Shown here: positions 32,511 through 44,109 of the stretch, piece after piece | Position numbering within the stretch: position 1 is the stretch's first letter | Layout of the letters: every line of letters begins with the position of its first letter | Source of the DNA: Aspidapion aeneum | Taxonomy: Eukaryota > Arthropoda > Insecta > Coleoptera > Brentidae | Direction: 5' to 3' | NCBI GenBank assembly: GCA_963576565.1 | Contig: OY755044.1 | Span: forward strand, 46,767,134 to 46,831,133 | Length of the DNA: 64,000 bases | Program-made: the position numbers and the translations under genes | Notes under the pieces: generated by a model | The model's database searches: none | Told to the model about the DNA's origin: nothing | Seen by the model: only the letters and a program-made list of their open reading frames with translations

Positions 32511-33427
32511 ACAGGGTGTCCCAAAATTCTGAGTCCACTCAAACATCTTCTGAACTATTGAAGATAACTGAACCATATTTGGCAGTAATCGTTAACATCA
32601 AGAGATCTATTTTATGAAGAGGCGGTTGTGCTGCTCCTGCATTAGGGGGCGACATAGGGGCGATCAACTTAAAGATTTTAATTATAAATCCTTATCGATT
32701 GATACCTCGTTTTAAAGGTATTTGACAACTAAATACATATTTTGATATAGCCGTTAATTGTCTAAACACAATCAAATCTGTCAAAATCTATGGACTGTCA
32801 AAACTAATTTTTTCAGTTTTTGTCAAAACTTACAAGTTTGTTGTTTTAAACAAAAACCCTATTGAGAGATATCTTGTTTGAAAGGTCTTTGAAAAACCAT
32901 GTACGCCAACTGTCCCTTGCCTATGATAAAAAACGTGTCAAATTCTATCGACTGTGAAACTTATTCTTTTACCATTTTTTACTAATTTTTAAATATACCC
33001 GCCATCCCCCATACGTGGGAATTTTTGACACATATTTTTTTGTTGGTATTGCCATGCAGTTTAAGGTTTTGGTTGTTTGCCTCTGGTCAATTACAGCATA
33101 CCCGGGAAAAACATGGAAAAGCACGGAAATATGGATAAAATTACTTATACAGTCTGTGCCTGTGAAAGGTCAGTACAATTAAAAGCCACCTACTTTAGTC
33201 CGACATTGCTTCGTTTTCGAAATACAGCGTGTTTTTTAGAAAATAAAAATCAAATAAATAGCTAAAATATAAATATAACTTTTTTCTTAATGTAATTTTT
33301 AAACTTTTTTGTTAATGTATGCATAAAATAAATCTCTCGATGTCATCGATCACTACCAAATATGGTTCAGTTATCTGCAATAGTTCAGCAGATATATGGT
33401 TAGACCCGGATTTTTGGGACACCCTGT
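32511..33427. mobile_element. TIR element (ACAGGGTGTCCCAAAA) inside the fold-back loop
   Basis: 917-bp element. The first about 110 bases are an imperfect inverted match of the last 110 (GATAACTGAACCATATTTGG at 32565 against its complement near 33357-33376). The ends are ACAGGGTGTCCC and GGGACACCCTGT with TA outside. It is non-coding. Confidence 0.8.
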
Positions 33428-34744
33428 ATATATTTTACACATATAAGAACATGCCAGTGGTGATTAATTTTGATCGGTTATTTTTGTCCACAAATCAAAA
33501 AAAGAACCAAGTCTCTAGCTCAAACCGTTAAGAAGTTGCCAAAATCACGTGACCACCTGTCAATTTAAGAGAAAGTATCAAATATGTTTTTTGTAAGATT
33601 TTTGACACTGAGTTTAAATATGTAACTGGGATTCTCTTATCTGTGCATAAATTGTTTTTTCCCTTAATGGACCCATGCCATTGTCGTACTTCTATGGAAC
33701 GAAAACATCAAATTATGTGTGCCGTATATTTTTTGTGTTTTTCAGGAAAACTATTAACTTTACGACAAAAAATGTGCTACCCTTTTTTGAAGATAATGAA
33801 ATTGCCTTTTATTGGGGGTACACTTTGACCCCGTAGGGGTTCGTTTTACATAAAAAAATTACCCTCAAAAATAAAATTGTAAATTACGCTTCGGCCATGT
33901 TTAAGCCGCCATATCTACCTCAGTATCAGTTTCTGTTTGAAACTAATAGCCGTTTCTTATTAAGTTTGACATCCTTTTTCGATCTGTATAGTTTTTTAGT
34001 AACTTTCATGACTTTGGTGAAAATATGAAAATTTTGTACCTGGGGGTAGGTATAGGCCAATTTAGTGGTTTTTTAAGTGTAACTCGAGAACCGCTTAATC
34101 CACAGCAAATATTAGACCCACAATGAATACATCTTAACAATCTGCATATTTTTTATTTGTTATGTTTTTTTTGTAAATCCAGTAGTTTTCTTTAAAAAAT
34201 CAAAAAAACCTAAAAAAAACAGCATATTTGAGGAACTTAGATAATTTATAGTATAGAGACAAATAAAAAACAAAGTATTGATAGTGATTTGGAGAGACCA
34301 TTATAGTAGAAGCTAATCACAATTTGTTTGAGTAAAATCGATGTCATAATAAAAAAGTTACGTACATTTGATTCAAACTCCTTTTCGCCATCTTTAAACA
34401 AAGATGGCGGGTTGTTTATGCAGGATTTTCGCAGGTATCTCCATTTTTTCTGGAACATGGTCTTATGACGAATCGATTAAAATATATGAGCATCGGTTTG
34501 CAATTCAAGCCCAAAATCCTACTGGGCTCTTATACTATCAGTAACAACAATGACAACAAAATGTATCCGACGGCATGGTCAATATGTTTTTGGTATCTTG
34601 TGTCCGTAACAATTTGTTGTCTGGTTTGGACGAGGCTTGAGATCGTGAGCATCGAAACGAGTCACTCCGAACTGCGCACGCCTGCCTGGCGCGACACACC
34701 ACACGCCGAGTCAAAGGGTGGACGATTCTGGATCATCCCTAGCG

Positions 34745-34898
34745 CAGCGGCGTACGCAAAGGGGGAGCTTAAAAGCTGAATCCCCCCCAGAGCCATGTTT
34801 ATTGACCCCTAAAACGTGAATTTTTCCCAAAAATCAAGATTAAAATTTAGCGATCTGCGTCTAAGCCTCCTTAGGATTCATTACTGCGTACGCCACTG
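34745..34898. mobile_element. Short CAGYGGCGTACGC TIR element
   Basis: 154 bp with inverted ends CAGCGGCGTACGC and GCGTACGCCACTG. The flanks CCTAGCG and CCTAACG are a possible imperfect duplication. The body resembles 21055-21115. Confidence 0.65.
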
Positions 34899-35043
34899 CC
34901 TAACGGATTCCTAATAATCGATCTGTCCTTAAAATAATATTTTTTTTGTTTTATAACCTATATGCACTTTTCATTAAAATCTATAAAAAATTAAACAGTT
35001 TGTCAATGAACCACAAGTTGTCAACTTCTGTGAAATTTTTCAG

Positions 35044-35130
35044 GTCAATACACGGAACTGTAACATAAACTGGAATGCTAATGACGTGGAAAGAAAATGA
35101 CCGCTACATGTACTTGACAGTTGGTGGAGG
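35044..35130. repeat. Left member of a long-distance inverted repeat
   Basis: 35044-35082 is an almost exact inverted match of 39175-39217 (GGAACTGTAACATAAACTGG against its complement), with weaker similarity for about 50 bases further inward (ATGACCGCTA). The two may be the ends of a 4.2-kb element filled with later insertions. A minus frame at 35078-35323 shows no known family. Confidence 0.5.
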
Positions 35131-35344
35131 TTAAATGGGTTGGTATTGCCAAAATATCCCCAAATCGGCACCAACCTTTAGAAATTCCCCAAAAGGAAAC
35201 ATGGGACTGTTTAAAAATTATGTAAGAAAGATAGTCAGATTGAGGCGGTAAATCATTCATACAAACATGGCAAACCTGGGAGGTGTTATCGTGTTGGCTG
35301 TTTCTTAGCACTTTTGAAGACAACTTTAGTAACTAATATCCACT

Positions 35345-35707
35345 GTTCATATTTTATCGAATTATATTTTATCGAATATCAAAATCTCGAACTCTTTATA
35401 ATGAAAATTTAAAGTTATTAAAATGTCGAATATCTAAAATATGGAAAATTAAAGTATTTAAAATCAAAATAGCAAAATTACAAAATATTGAAAATCGAAA
35501 TATTGAAACTACCACAACTACCCAACCAACCTAAATAAATAACATAACCAACCAACCTCACCAGCCAATTTAATCAAATCAACCAAACGAATTTTGAATA
35601 TATTTAATCAGCTTTTAATTTTGCGATATTTTATTAGATATTTTAGTTTCGAGATTTTGATTATATGAGATTTTTATTATTCAAGATTTTAATTTTCGAT
35701 AAAATGT
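35345..35707. repeat. Fold-back sequence of ATCGAAAA-like motifs
   Basis: The left part repeats TATTTTATCGAAT/TCAAAATCTCGAA-like motifs. The right part is their degenerate reverse complement ending TTTTCGATAAAATG. The central spacer is a CCAACCAACC-rich stretch. Confidence 0.55.
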
Positions 35708-35759
35708 ATTTTAATATTTTAAATGTTACCCAGTTTTAAGAAATGTGTACACTGAAGAG

Positions 35760-36016
35760 TATACTGCCGTCCTTAGTAAGACCCACCTATCTACGTTTGC
35801 ACTTATTTCGAGAAAAGCGAGTTTAAAGTTTAAATGCTTGCTAAGGGTACATAGTAATATATTTTTTTTGTTTTTCAAAATAAAATACTTCCGAACAAAA
35901 ATTTGGGTATTTTTCTTAAACAACAGATGAAAATAACCTTTTTAAAGCCATTTTCGGTCATAACTCATTTTTGATTTTTTTGCAAATAGGTGGGTCTTAC
36001 TAAGGACGGCAGTATA
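35760..36016. mobile_element. 257-bp MITE with ~30-bp perfect TIRs
   Basis: TATACTGCCGTCCTTAGTAA ... continues as GACCCACCTAT, and the exact inverse ends at 36016. TA dinucleotides are at the ends, as for Tc1/mariner-type MITEs. The near-perfect ends suggest a fairly recent insertion. Confidence 0.85.
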
Positions 36017-36419
36017 AGCCTTAGATTTTTTTACATATTTTCCACATATTTCAGGAAAAAACACAAAAAATAGCTTAACATTCGACATCATGAGGCTTCG
36101 CCCCCCCCCCCCCAAGAGGCCTCGGGCCCCCAAGACATCTTCCTGGGTGCGCCACTGTCAAATGATATACTACTTTTTTTTCCGGAAACTGTGTTACGAA
36201 TTGGAATAATCTGGTTGCGAAACAGCTATTTGAAGTGGGAAATTAATGGTACAAGAATTTTTTTTACAGATTTTGTTAGTCAGGATGCTCTATATTATTA
36301 ATCCGAGTGATGTCACTCTGGCACCCTTAAACATTTTTAAAAATCCAAGATAGCGGCCATTTTAAAGTGAAAAAATTAAATAAAAAAATATCTAAATCAA
36401 GCATAGATGTGTGTGGTAC

Positions 36420-36678
36420 AATAGAGAATTATTAAAATAAATCAGGCTATAATAGTGCCAGGCACAATTTTGACACCTTCACATTCTAATATCAGCTGTG
36501 ATCTTTCAAACCGGAATAAATAGTGCCTTCTTTTATTAATTGAAAATAAACGACGAAAGTTTTAAATTCGACTTTGGTATGTCAATTTTGAAGGATCAAC
36601 TGTCAGTTTTCAATGTGAATGTGTCAAAATAGTGCCTGGCACAATTATAGCCTGGCTGTATTTCAATAATTCTCTATT
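36420..36678. mobile_element. 259-bp MITE with ~57-bp TIRs
   Basis: AATAGAGAATTATTAAAATA and its inverse at 36659-36678 begin inverted repeats that run about 57 bases, including AGTGCCAGGCAC against GTGCCTGGCACA. A related GTGCCAGACAC block occurs at 32387-32410. Confidence 0.8.
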
Positions 36679-36779
36679 ATTTCAGTCGGCCTTTGGTCGC
36701 CAGAATTGAAATTCGACACTATTTTTTCTGGGGGGTACCCCAACGGAGGGAGAATCATTTTATGAAAAAAATCGACCTG

Positions 36780-38150
36780 TTAACATAGGCAAGCGATACA
36801 CCGATTCTAGGGTATTTGGGTCCGCTGAATTCAGTTAAAAGGAGTAATTTAAAGAAACAGGTGATAGCCGGGAATTTATGGTATTACGGTAGATCTGTTT
36901 ATGTGGAGATTTAGCGAACAAACTTTAATTAAGTTATTTTTGATTTTGAAAGCTTTGCTTAACCCTATTTCAAAACTTACCAGTGACTTCTGGCCATCAG
37001 CCACCATTTTGAAATATTCAACATGGCGAACGTGGGCAAAAATTTAGAAAAGGAGCACATGCATATGATACCTTACTTATAGGGTTCTTGGGTACGCTGA
37101 ATTCAAATATTATGTTAAAAAAAGATTTAGGGGTAATCTGGTTAACTGTATAAACAATAAAACTCTTTATATGGAGATTTAACCAACAAACTTTATCAAA
37201 TATTTTTAGAAAGTTTGACAGCTCTGCTCAACCCTATTATAAAACTAACCAATGACTTTTGGGCATCAGCCATCAGTTTAAAATATTTAAATATTCAAGA
37301 TGGTGCCGTGAAAAAAATACAAAAGAAAAGCATATGCATGCGATACATCAATTATAGGGTTTTTGGATTCGCTGAATGCAAACCTTTTGTTAAAAGTAGA
37401 TTTTATATATTCCGGACGAGTGGGGGTATTTTTGGGTTAAACCGTATGCGAAGTCTTAACGAAAATACTTTAATCATGATTTTTCTTACAGATTTTGAGA
37501 GCTCTGCTCAACCCCATTAGAAAAGTAGCTAATAACTTTTGGGATTATGGCGACCGTGGGAAAAAATTCAAGAAGAAGCATATGCAGATTACTCCAAAAT
37601 CTTTTTTTAACAACATATTTGGATTTAGCGAACCCAAAAACTGGCATGTGTATGACCAAAAGTCTTTGGTTAGTTTTATAATACAGTTGAGCAGAGCGGT
37701 CAAAATCTGTAAAAAACCTTTGATAAAATTTGCTCGTTGTCTCCATACAAACAGTTTTACTGTTTACCCCATAATACCCCGCACGCCTTCAGATTACTCC
37801 AAAATCTTTTTTTAACATCAAATTTGGATTCAGCGAACCCAAAAACCCTATAACTGATGTATCGCATGTGTATGCTTTCCTTTTGTTTTTTGTTCACGGT
37901 CGCCATTTTGAATATTTCAAAATGGTGGCTGATGCACAAAAGTCCTTAGTAAATTTTATAATAGAGTTAAGCAAAGCTGCCAAAATCTGCAAAAAAACTT
38001 GATTAAGGTTTGTTAGTTAAGTCTCATAAACATAGACAGTTCTATCCTAATATAATAATCCCCCCCAACCGCTTTAAATTACCCGAAATTTGTTTTAACT
38101 GCAGATTTGGATTTAGCGGACCCTCTTTTTTATATTAAACCTGATAACTA
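36780..38150. repeat. Array of ~290-bp repeats that reverses orientation
   Basis: Three direct copies (about 36780-37060, 37060-37350, 37350-37600) share the blocks GCTCTGCTCAACCC, CTTTTGGGCATCAGCC, GCATATGCATGCGATAC and GGGTTTTTGGATTCGCTGAA. From about 37590 two further copies run in the opposite orientation (for example GATTCAGCGAACCCAAAAAC at 37830, GGTGGCTGATGCACAAAAGT at 37925). Predicted frames here follow the repeat and carry no known domain. Confidence 0.75.
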
Positions 38151-39260
38151 TCACTATATATGTATATGTATATCCCAGTAGCAGTCCAAGAGTGAAGGCT
38201 AGAGGGCCAGGCCCCCCTTTTTCCAAAGAATTTTCCAAGAATTATTCTGGTGTATTACACACCGGAAAAAAATTTGATTTTTTCTAACCACATGTTTTAA
38301 ACATCTAAACTGCCCTAATTTTTGAAAGTCTGGGACCAGTCCTGTATATCCCCTGATAAAAATCCTGACTTAACTGGAATTAGGAGAGATATTTAATAAA
38401 ATTTAATTAAAAAAACACAAAACTTGTGTAAACTAATGCCTGATTTACCTTGCAACTTATTACTGATTTACCCAGCAACATAAAGCACAATGGATACATT
38501 TGGTGCTTAGTGCATCTTACCATACTAAGCAGGAAGCAAAAAGACAGTCATTATGCAAGAATAAGGTTTGTCCATTGTGCAATATGTTGGGTACAATGAT
38601 AGCCCTTAATGTACTAAGCACAACAGGGATTCTGCATTAACCCAGCTTCAAAAATACCGCAACTTACCGGTGAAAGGAAAACAACGGCAAATCGATGCGA
38701 CTGTAAGAAGCAGACCACAACAAAACAGTTAATCATGTATAAAAGGCAATATTTGCTATTTGCTTTGAAAAAAATAACGCACTATTTAACAAATTAAACG
38801 AACTCGACCCGGTAGAACTTCGCAAAAATAATCTGGGAATTTTTGTGTTTGTTATCATTTCTGTCAATCTATGTGCGGCAAGTAAAAAACCAAGTGAAAA
38901 ATTTGACTTATTTACATGCTGATTTTAAACCAATCTCAAAAGTTTAGAACTTGAATTTTTTACATAAAATATCAAATATTACAAAATGTTATACTACATG
39001 GCAAACATGAAAGTAATAAATAATATGGAAAACATATAATTTGTGGGTTATACAGGCAATACTTAAAATTTTAAAAAAAGTTAAGTTAATTTGATTGACG
39101 TGACTACGTTCTTTTAACATCCAATCTGTCACCTACATCTAGCGGTCATAATTGTAAGATTTTCTGGGGCCAATTAGCATTCCAGTTTATGTTACAGTTC
39201 CGTGGGTCAATACCAATAAAATTGCGTTCAATTATTGCTAAATAAAATCAATTAGGTATT
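38151..39260. other. Unassigned sequence
   Basis: No gene is recognised. It contains a short (TATATG)n stretch at 38156-38175 and the right member of the long-distance inverted repeat (39125-39217). Confidence 0.4.
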
Positions 39261-39263
39261 TAT

Positions 39264-39944
39264 ACAGGGTGTCCCATAACTTAGGGGACATAGCACAGCA
39301 GGTGATAGAGGAGGTTATTTAAGAGAAAAAAGTTTATATAACATGGGGGTCAATACACATCCGTTTTTAAGATATAGGATTTTTAAAGTTAGAGAAGTGG
39401 GGGGAAAAAGAATTTTACAAAAAAAAAAAGAAAGACTGTCACAGCCAGCTGAATACTCAGCTAATTGTGATTCAAAAATGTGGTATTCCTTTTTTTGATA
39501 AAATTACAAGTTGAGGAGATACAGGCTGTCAAATTAATCTCCAAAAATGTATAAAAAATAATAATTAATTTTTGCTTACTTATATATATTCTTTTAAAAA
39601 ATATCAATAATATTTTATTATTGTGTCTCGCTAGAGACTTGTTGTTATTAACAAAAAATATAAAAAAACATTACGTTTAATATGGCATTTATAAAAGTTT
39701 ATACCAAAAAACCACTTTTTTGTTTATTGCTCTTGTTCTAGTATACCTTGCCCAATTTCATATTTCTACTGCGTTTTTTTTACAAAGTTATTATCAAAAA
39801 ACATAAAAAAATTGCCAACCAACTTTGATGCTCTGTATCTTGACAAAGAAAGAGTTTTGACCCATGCGTTATGGGAATTTTTTATCAGACATGACCTCCT
39901 CTATCATCTGTTGACCTATGGCCCATAAGTTATGGGCCCCCGGT
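39264..39944. mobile_element. TIR element, family 1 copy b
   Basis: This is the same family as 13811-14446 but in reverse orientation (shared internal block AACTTTGATGCTCTGTATCT at 39823 and its complement at 13916-13935). It begins ACAGGGTGTCCCATAACTTA; the right end is mutated (GGGCCCCCGGT). It is non-coding. Confidence 0.8.
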
Positions 39945-40945
39945 ATAAAAATAAATTATACATGGCGTCACACCAGGATTCTCAATTTTTAAAAGTTTAT
40001 ATTGCATGATATGAAAATAAAATTGACATATCAGAAAAAATAGTCAAAATTCAAAAATAGAATGCTCAAAAAATAATTTTTTAATCGTGTCATGGAAAAT
40101 CTGATAGTAAATATCTCAAAAACAAATCTTGATATTTATGAAAAAAATCCCTCGTATAATAACAAGAATCGAAATCCATTCAAAGCAAGGTTTTATTTAA
40201 GTCAAGAACAATCACGTGTTAACACGTAAGAAAAAAAAACGTTGATTTTAAAAGCTGCTAGAAAAACACATTTATTTTTTATATGAAAACAAGGTTAATA
40301 GGTCTTTCATTAACAATAAAAAAATAACGTTGTTAAAAACGGCGTTGGAATAACGCCATTATCAAATCAAAACAGCATTGTTTTTACGTTATTTTCACAA
40401 GTGAATTCTAAGTAGGTTTTTATCAACGTCAAAATCACATTAGTTTCGCGCCTCTTCTGCACGAATTTTAACACGCGAATTGCATGGCCTTTCTACCAAA
40501 TAGCGCCATCTAGTGGCGACATTTTTTACTTTGACAAAATCTATCCAAGAGTGCTTTGGACTCTAATCTAAACTTCAAAAACCAGTTAATGAACTGACCC
40601 CCAGTGGCGTAGCGTGGGGGGGGGTTGTCGTTCCCCCCCGTCCCGAGGGTACTGGCGCCCCATGGGTGCCCGAAGCGCCCCTTTAGTATTAAGTAGCATG
40701 GCCGGTAACGGCAAATTAATACGCAAAGAAAACTAGAAGACATGATCACCTTTTTGTTTTTTTTTTGGACGCAAGATTTTTGATGGGCGTCCTTTTTAGC
40801 TGTCGCCCTAGTATAAATATACGATTTTTTTTAAACTGATGATTTTTGGCGATATCTGGCAACTTTTTTAGCAAGTGTCTGGTGATTTTCAATTTTTTGA
40901 TCTGGGCAGCACTGGGCTCTTCTCTGGCACTACAGTCCGTCCTGT
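39945..40945. other. Unassigned sequence with a CAGTGGCG fragment
   Basis: No gene is seen. CAGTGGCGTAGCGTGG at 40602 followed by G- and C-runs resembles one end of the short hAT-like elements; no partner end is found. Minus frames at 40510-40749 and 40746-41021 run through these low-complexity stretches. Confidence 0.4.
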
Positions 40946-41260
40946 CAGTGGCGTATATAGAAAAAAGTGTCGGGGTGGGCCCGAGACAGTTTTGGGGGGG
41001 GGGGGGGGGGCAAAACCCCATATCTACAGTCGAACCTCTCTAACTCGAACTTCTCGATAACTCGAATCTTTTATGTGGTCCCTGCACTTTTTATATGAAT
41101 TTCAACCTCTTTAACTCCAATTTCTATAACTCGAACTCTCCATAACTCGAACTGTTTTGGTTGTCCCTTTAAGTTCGAGTTATAGAGGTTCGACTGTGTA
41201 TCGAAAAAAATCTTAACATCGGGGGGTTCGGTTCGGGAGGGGGGGCGGTTACTGTCGTTT
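40946..41260. mobile_element. CAGTGGCG-type element interrupted by a pogo-like MITE
   Basis: The start CAGTGGCGTATATAGAAAAA and the G-run match 18520-18586. The match stops at 41026 and resumes at about 41197 (AAAATCTTAAC then a G-rich segment, as at 18652-18680). The far end has decayed. Confidence 0.65.
41027..41196. mobile_element. 170-bp pogo/Tigger-like MITE
   Basis: Ends CAGTCGAACCTCTCTAACTC and its inverse GAGTTATAGAGGTTCGACTG are typical of pogo/Tigger-type TIRs. It contains several more AACTCGAA motifs. TA precedes the left end. It is nested inside the preceding element. Confidence 0.75.
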
Positions 41261-42752
41261 TGACGTCCTAGAAAGAAAGCCTGTATCCTTCCGTTAGACC
41301 TATTCTATGTCGGTAATGTATTCTTAAGATGGCAGGTTTTTAATTGGGACACCCTATAGATGCATATTTTTAAACAAAAGGTGTTTAAAACTTATGTAGT
41401 CATACAATACTATTGTGTGTAATGGTCATTTTTAAGAAAAACCTTGAAAAATCAATGATCGTTTTGCCAATTTTTTATTTTATTTTATTTATATATAAAA
41501 ATATATACATAAATATTTTTCTAAAATCGGTTTTAGCCTTCAAAAACAGAAAAGTGAACTTCCGGCGTTTTATTTACGAGAAATACTCTTGAAAGCAGTT
41601 TTTCAGAATACGCATCCTTTTGCAAAGAAAATTCGATAAAACCTTGATAGATGGCACCACAAAAATTTTCACATTTAATACGCTACCACGGCTTACTACA
41701 GATAATTTTCTGTAATTTACTGACAGTGTTACATAAAAAATGATATTTTATATAGGTTTCTTTAGAAAAATAAAATTCTCACATCAGTTCTGTAAAATAC
41801 TGATTCTTTGCTGTTATGTCTTATTTGTGCAAACAAATGAGTTTTTTATGGCATGGTAGGTAATTATTTTGTAAATGTTGTATAATATTACATTACTAAC
41901 ATTACTCGATACTTTTACCGCAAATAATTGTGAAACGCCACTCCAATATTCGATCTATTATATTATATTAAACTTATGTTTTGTGCAGCTATTAATTCGA
42001 GGCAGCTAGAATTTAAAATATTTAATACAAAGTTATTGGGGCTAATGAATTTATAGATAAGCAGACATTTCTTCAATCAGAAGAAGAACGAGATAACATT
42101 TTGAACTTGGTGATTGTCGTCGGAATTTACAGTTTATTTCCCAATCATTTAAAGACCCTTTTGTTTGTCATGTGATCCATTTAAGTTTGTTTTTGTTGAG
42201 AGGGTCCATTTTTCAACACGTACCTGAAGTCAAGTCATCACCCAAAAATGCTTACATTTTCTGCAATGAACAAAACTTTCTAGAAAACAAAAAAAATTAA
42301 TTCACCGAAAAAAATTGATTACCAAATTTTTATTTCAATTTTGCTCACAAAAAATTCCTGTTGGATTTTGTCATGTCGGGTCCTGTTGTAAAATTTGTAC
42401 AGTACTGTTGTGACCCGATGACCCCTCGTACATAATATATTTCTACTACTACTATGTCGGTTTAGAACGCTTTTCTACGTTGTCCGACGAGTATTATTCT
42501 CCACCTCCTTCGATCCTGACAATCATCTTCAGTCCGGTTTTTTTAGTATAGGACGCCCTCTTTTTCTGCACCCTATTGGTTGCCATTCTAGGACCTGATT
42601 TGGTAATGTTTCGTCGTTCATCCATTGTACATAGACATACCATATAAGTTGTCTTTTAGTGATGTCATCTGTTATGCTTCCTCGATTCCCATTTTTCTTT
42701 TTATATTCTCATTTTTTATATGATCTGTTCTAAATATCCTCATTGATCTTTT
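41261..42752. other. Unassigned sequence
   Basis: No gene is recognised. GGGACACCCTATA at 41346-41358 resembles the inverted end of an ACAGGGTGTCCC-type element, but no left end was found. Confidence 0.4.
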
Positions 42753-42890
42753 AGCTCACACATATACTATACTATAGTAGTGTGAGCTATGGTGATCCTA
42801 ATTTTTTCGAGAAAAAAAAAGTTGCTCCGATTTCAAAAAATTTTATATATCTTTGCGTTTCAGATGATTTTGAAACTTTTTTGTTGCGCC

Positions 42891-42924
<34 letters not shown>

Positions 42925-42925
42925 A

Positions 42926-42968
<43 letters not shown>

Positions 42969-43541
42969 GTGTCTGTATGTCTGTCTGTAACGACCAACGC
43001 ACATAACTCAAAAACCGCTTGCCCGATTTTAATGAAATTTGGTAACCAGGCTGGGTTTTGGGTCGAGATGGTCCCATTTAAAAACGAACAAAATCCACCG
43101 AACACAAGCCAAATAAAAGGGTGGGGGTAGATTTCAAAAATTAGAGTTTATGAAAAAATATGGCGTGTGTGATATCAAACGAAAGGTAATTGAGTCTGGA
43201 GTTAAACAAAATACATTTTAGTTTATTTAAAAAAAAAGGGGGGGGTAAATTTCAAAAATTAGTGTTTAAGTGGAAATATGGCGTGTGTGATATCAAACGA
43301 AAGGTAATTGAGTCTGGAGTTAAACAAAATACATTTTAGTTTAAAAAAAAGGGTGGGGGTAGATTTGAAAAATTAGAGTTTAAGTCAAAACATGGCTTGT
43401 GTGGTATCAAACGAATGGTAATTGAGTCTGGAGTTCAATAAAACATACTTCAGTTTTTAGTTATATTAGCTTTCATGTAGATACACTATAACTATAGTAC
43501 CCAGTGTGAGCTTAGGTGCCCATAGATTGGCAGAGTATTTT
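42753..43541 (+). mobile_element. (GTCT)n element with terminal hairpins, copy a
   Basis: The element starts with a hairpin (AGCTCACAC ... GTGTGAGCT, 42753-42788). It has a core with TATATATCTTTGCGTTTCAG, a (GTCT)n microsatellite (42892-42988), and a conserved block AACTCAAAAACCGCTTGCCC. Three ~105-bp tandem repeats follow (43125-43440, each with GGTAATTGAGTCTGGAGTT). It closes with a second imperfect hairpin ending GTGTGAGCTTAGG and the tail CCATAGATTGGCAGAGTATT. A TA stretch plus GTCY repeat around a conserved core recalls 'mini-me'/Helentron-derived elements of insects. No protein is encoded; open frames here follow the microsatellite. Confidence 0.7.
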
Positions 43542-43621
43542 TGTATGTATTTCGACACGTTCCATACCACAGCGTGCTTTTCTGAACATGATACATTTCC
43601 AAAAGTAATAATATAGTTTTA

Positions 43622-43675
43622 TTTTTGTCACTCCCCCCCCCCCTCCAATTTTTAGGGTCTAGATTCGCCACTGTC
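43622..43675. repeat. C-rich fragment ending CGCCACTG
   Basis: A C-run followed by TTTTTAGGGTCTAGATTCGC and CACTG is the solitary right end of a CAGTGGCG-type element. Confidence 0.4.
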
Positions 43676-43720
43676 TCTCACATGCTAAGACTCGAAATTG
43701 TTAATCCACAGTGTATATGA

Positions 43721-44081
43721 CGAAATCTCTTGAAAGTGATCCCCAACAGACTGCGCTGGCGCAGAAATCTTTCGAGCTTCGGACTGACTAAACCAAGCAT
43801 GCAATTTTGGGGATAATGTTGCCATTTACACATTTCTTAAGAAAAGAAAATTACCGGTTACTAATAAATAATTCTTCACTGTTTTTTTCATCTCGTAATT
43901 TGTGAGATGAAAAAATAAGACTAGAAAATTAGTAACCGTCAATTCATTTTCTGTGGCTTAAAAAATGTGTTTGAAAGTAAATTGCAACATTGTTCCCAGA
44001 ATCGCATGCTTGGTTTTGTCAGCCCGAAGCTTGAAAGATTTCTGCGCGCAATCTGTTAGGAATCACTTTCAAGAATTTTCG
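43721..44081. mobile_element. 361-bp near-palindromic fold-back MITE
   Basis: The left half (CTTGAAAGTGATCCCCAACA...) is an imperfect reverse complement of the right half (...TGTTAGGAATCACTTTCAAG) almost to the centre, where TTTTTTCATCTC and GAGATGAAAAAA form the stem tip. A frame starting at 43965 is only a read-through of this MITE into the mariner relic. Confidence 0.8.
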
Positions 44082-44109
44082 CCTCTTACTCAAAACTTAA
44101 AAAATAAAC

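Larger units (their letters stand above)
30178..34538. mobile_element. 4.36-kb fold-back element or inverted duplication
   Basis: Arms 30178-31245 and about 33470-34538 are reverse complements over roughly 1.07 kb with scattered differences (for example TAAGAGCCCAGTAGGATTTT at 30185 against its complement near 34505-34527). The loop of about 2.2 kb contains at least one further TIR element (32511-33427) and a half element at 31647. No transposase frame is seen in arms or loop. The terminus begins ATAGT(C/A)TAAGAGCCC; no clear target duplication. Confidence 0.8.

Noticed and set aside
40995..41010. Long G-run as a G-quadruplex regulator
   Set aside because: G/C-runs are a recurring feature of the CAGTGGCG-type elements here and vary in length; no sign of function.
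41146..41196. GGTTCGA motif as a tRNA T-loop
   Set aside because: It belongs to the inverted end of a pogo-like MITE; no cloverleaf can be drawn.
42787..43130. Overlapping frames rich in CLSV or TDRQ repeats
   Set aside because: They are products of the (GTCT)n microsatellite in a non-coding element.
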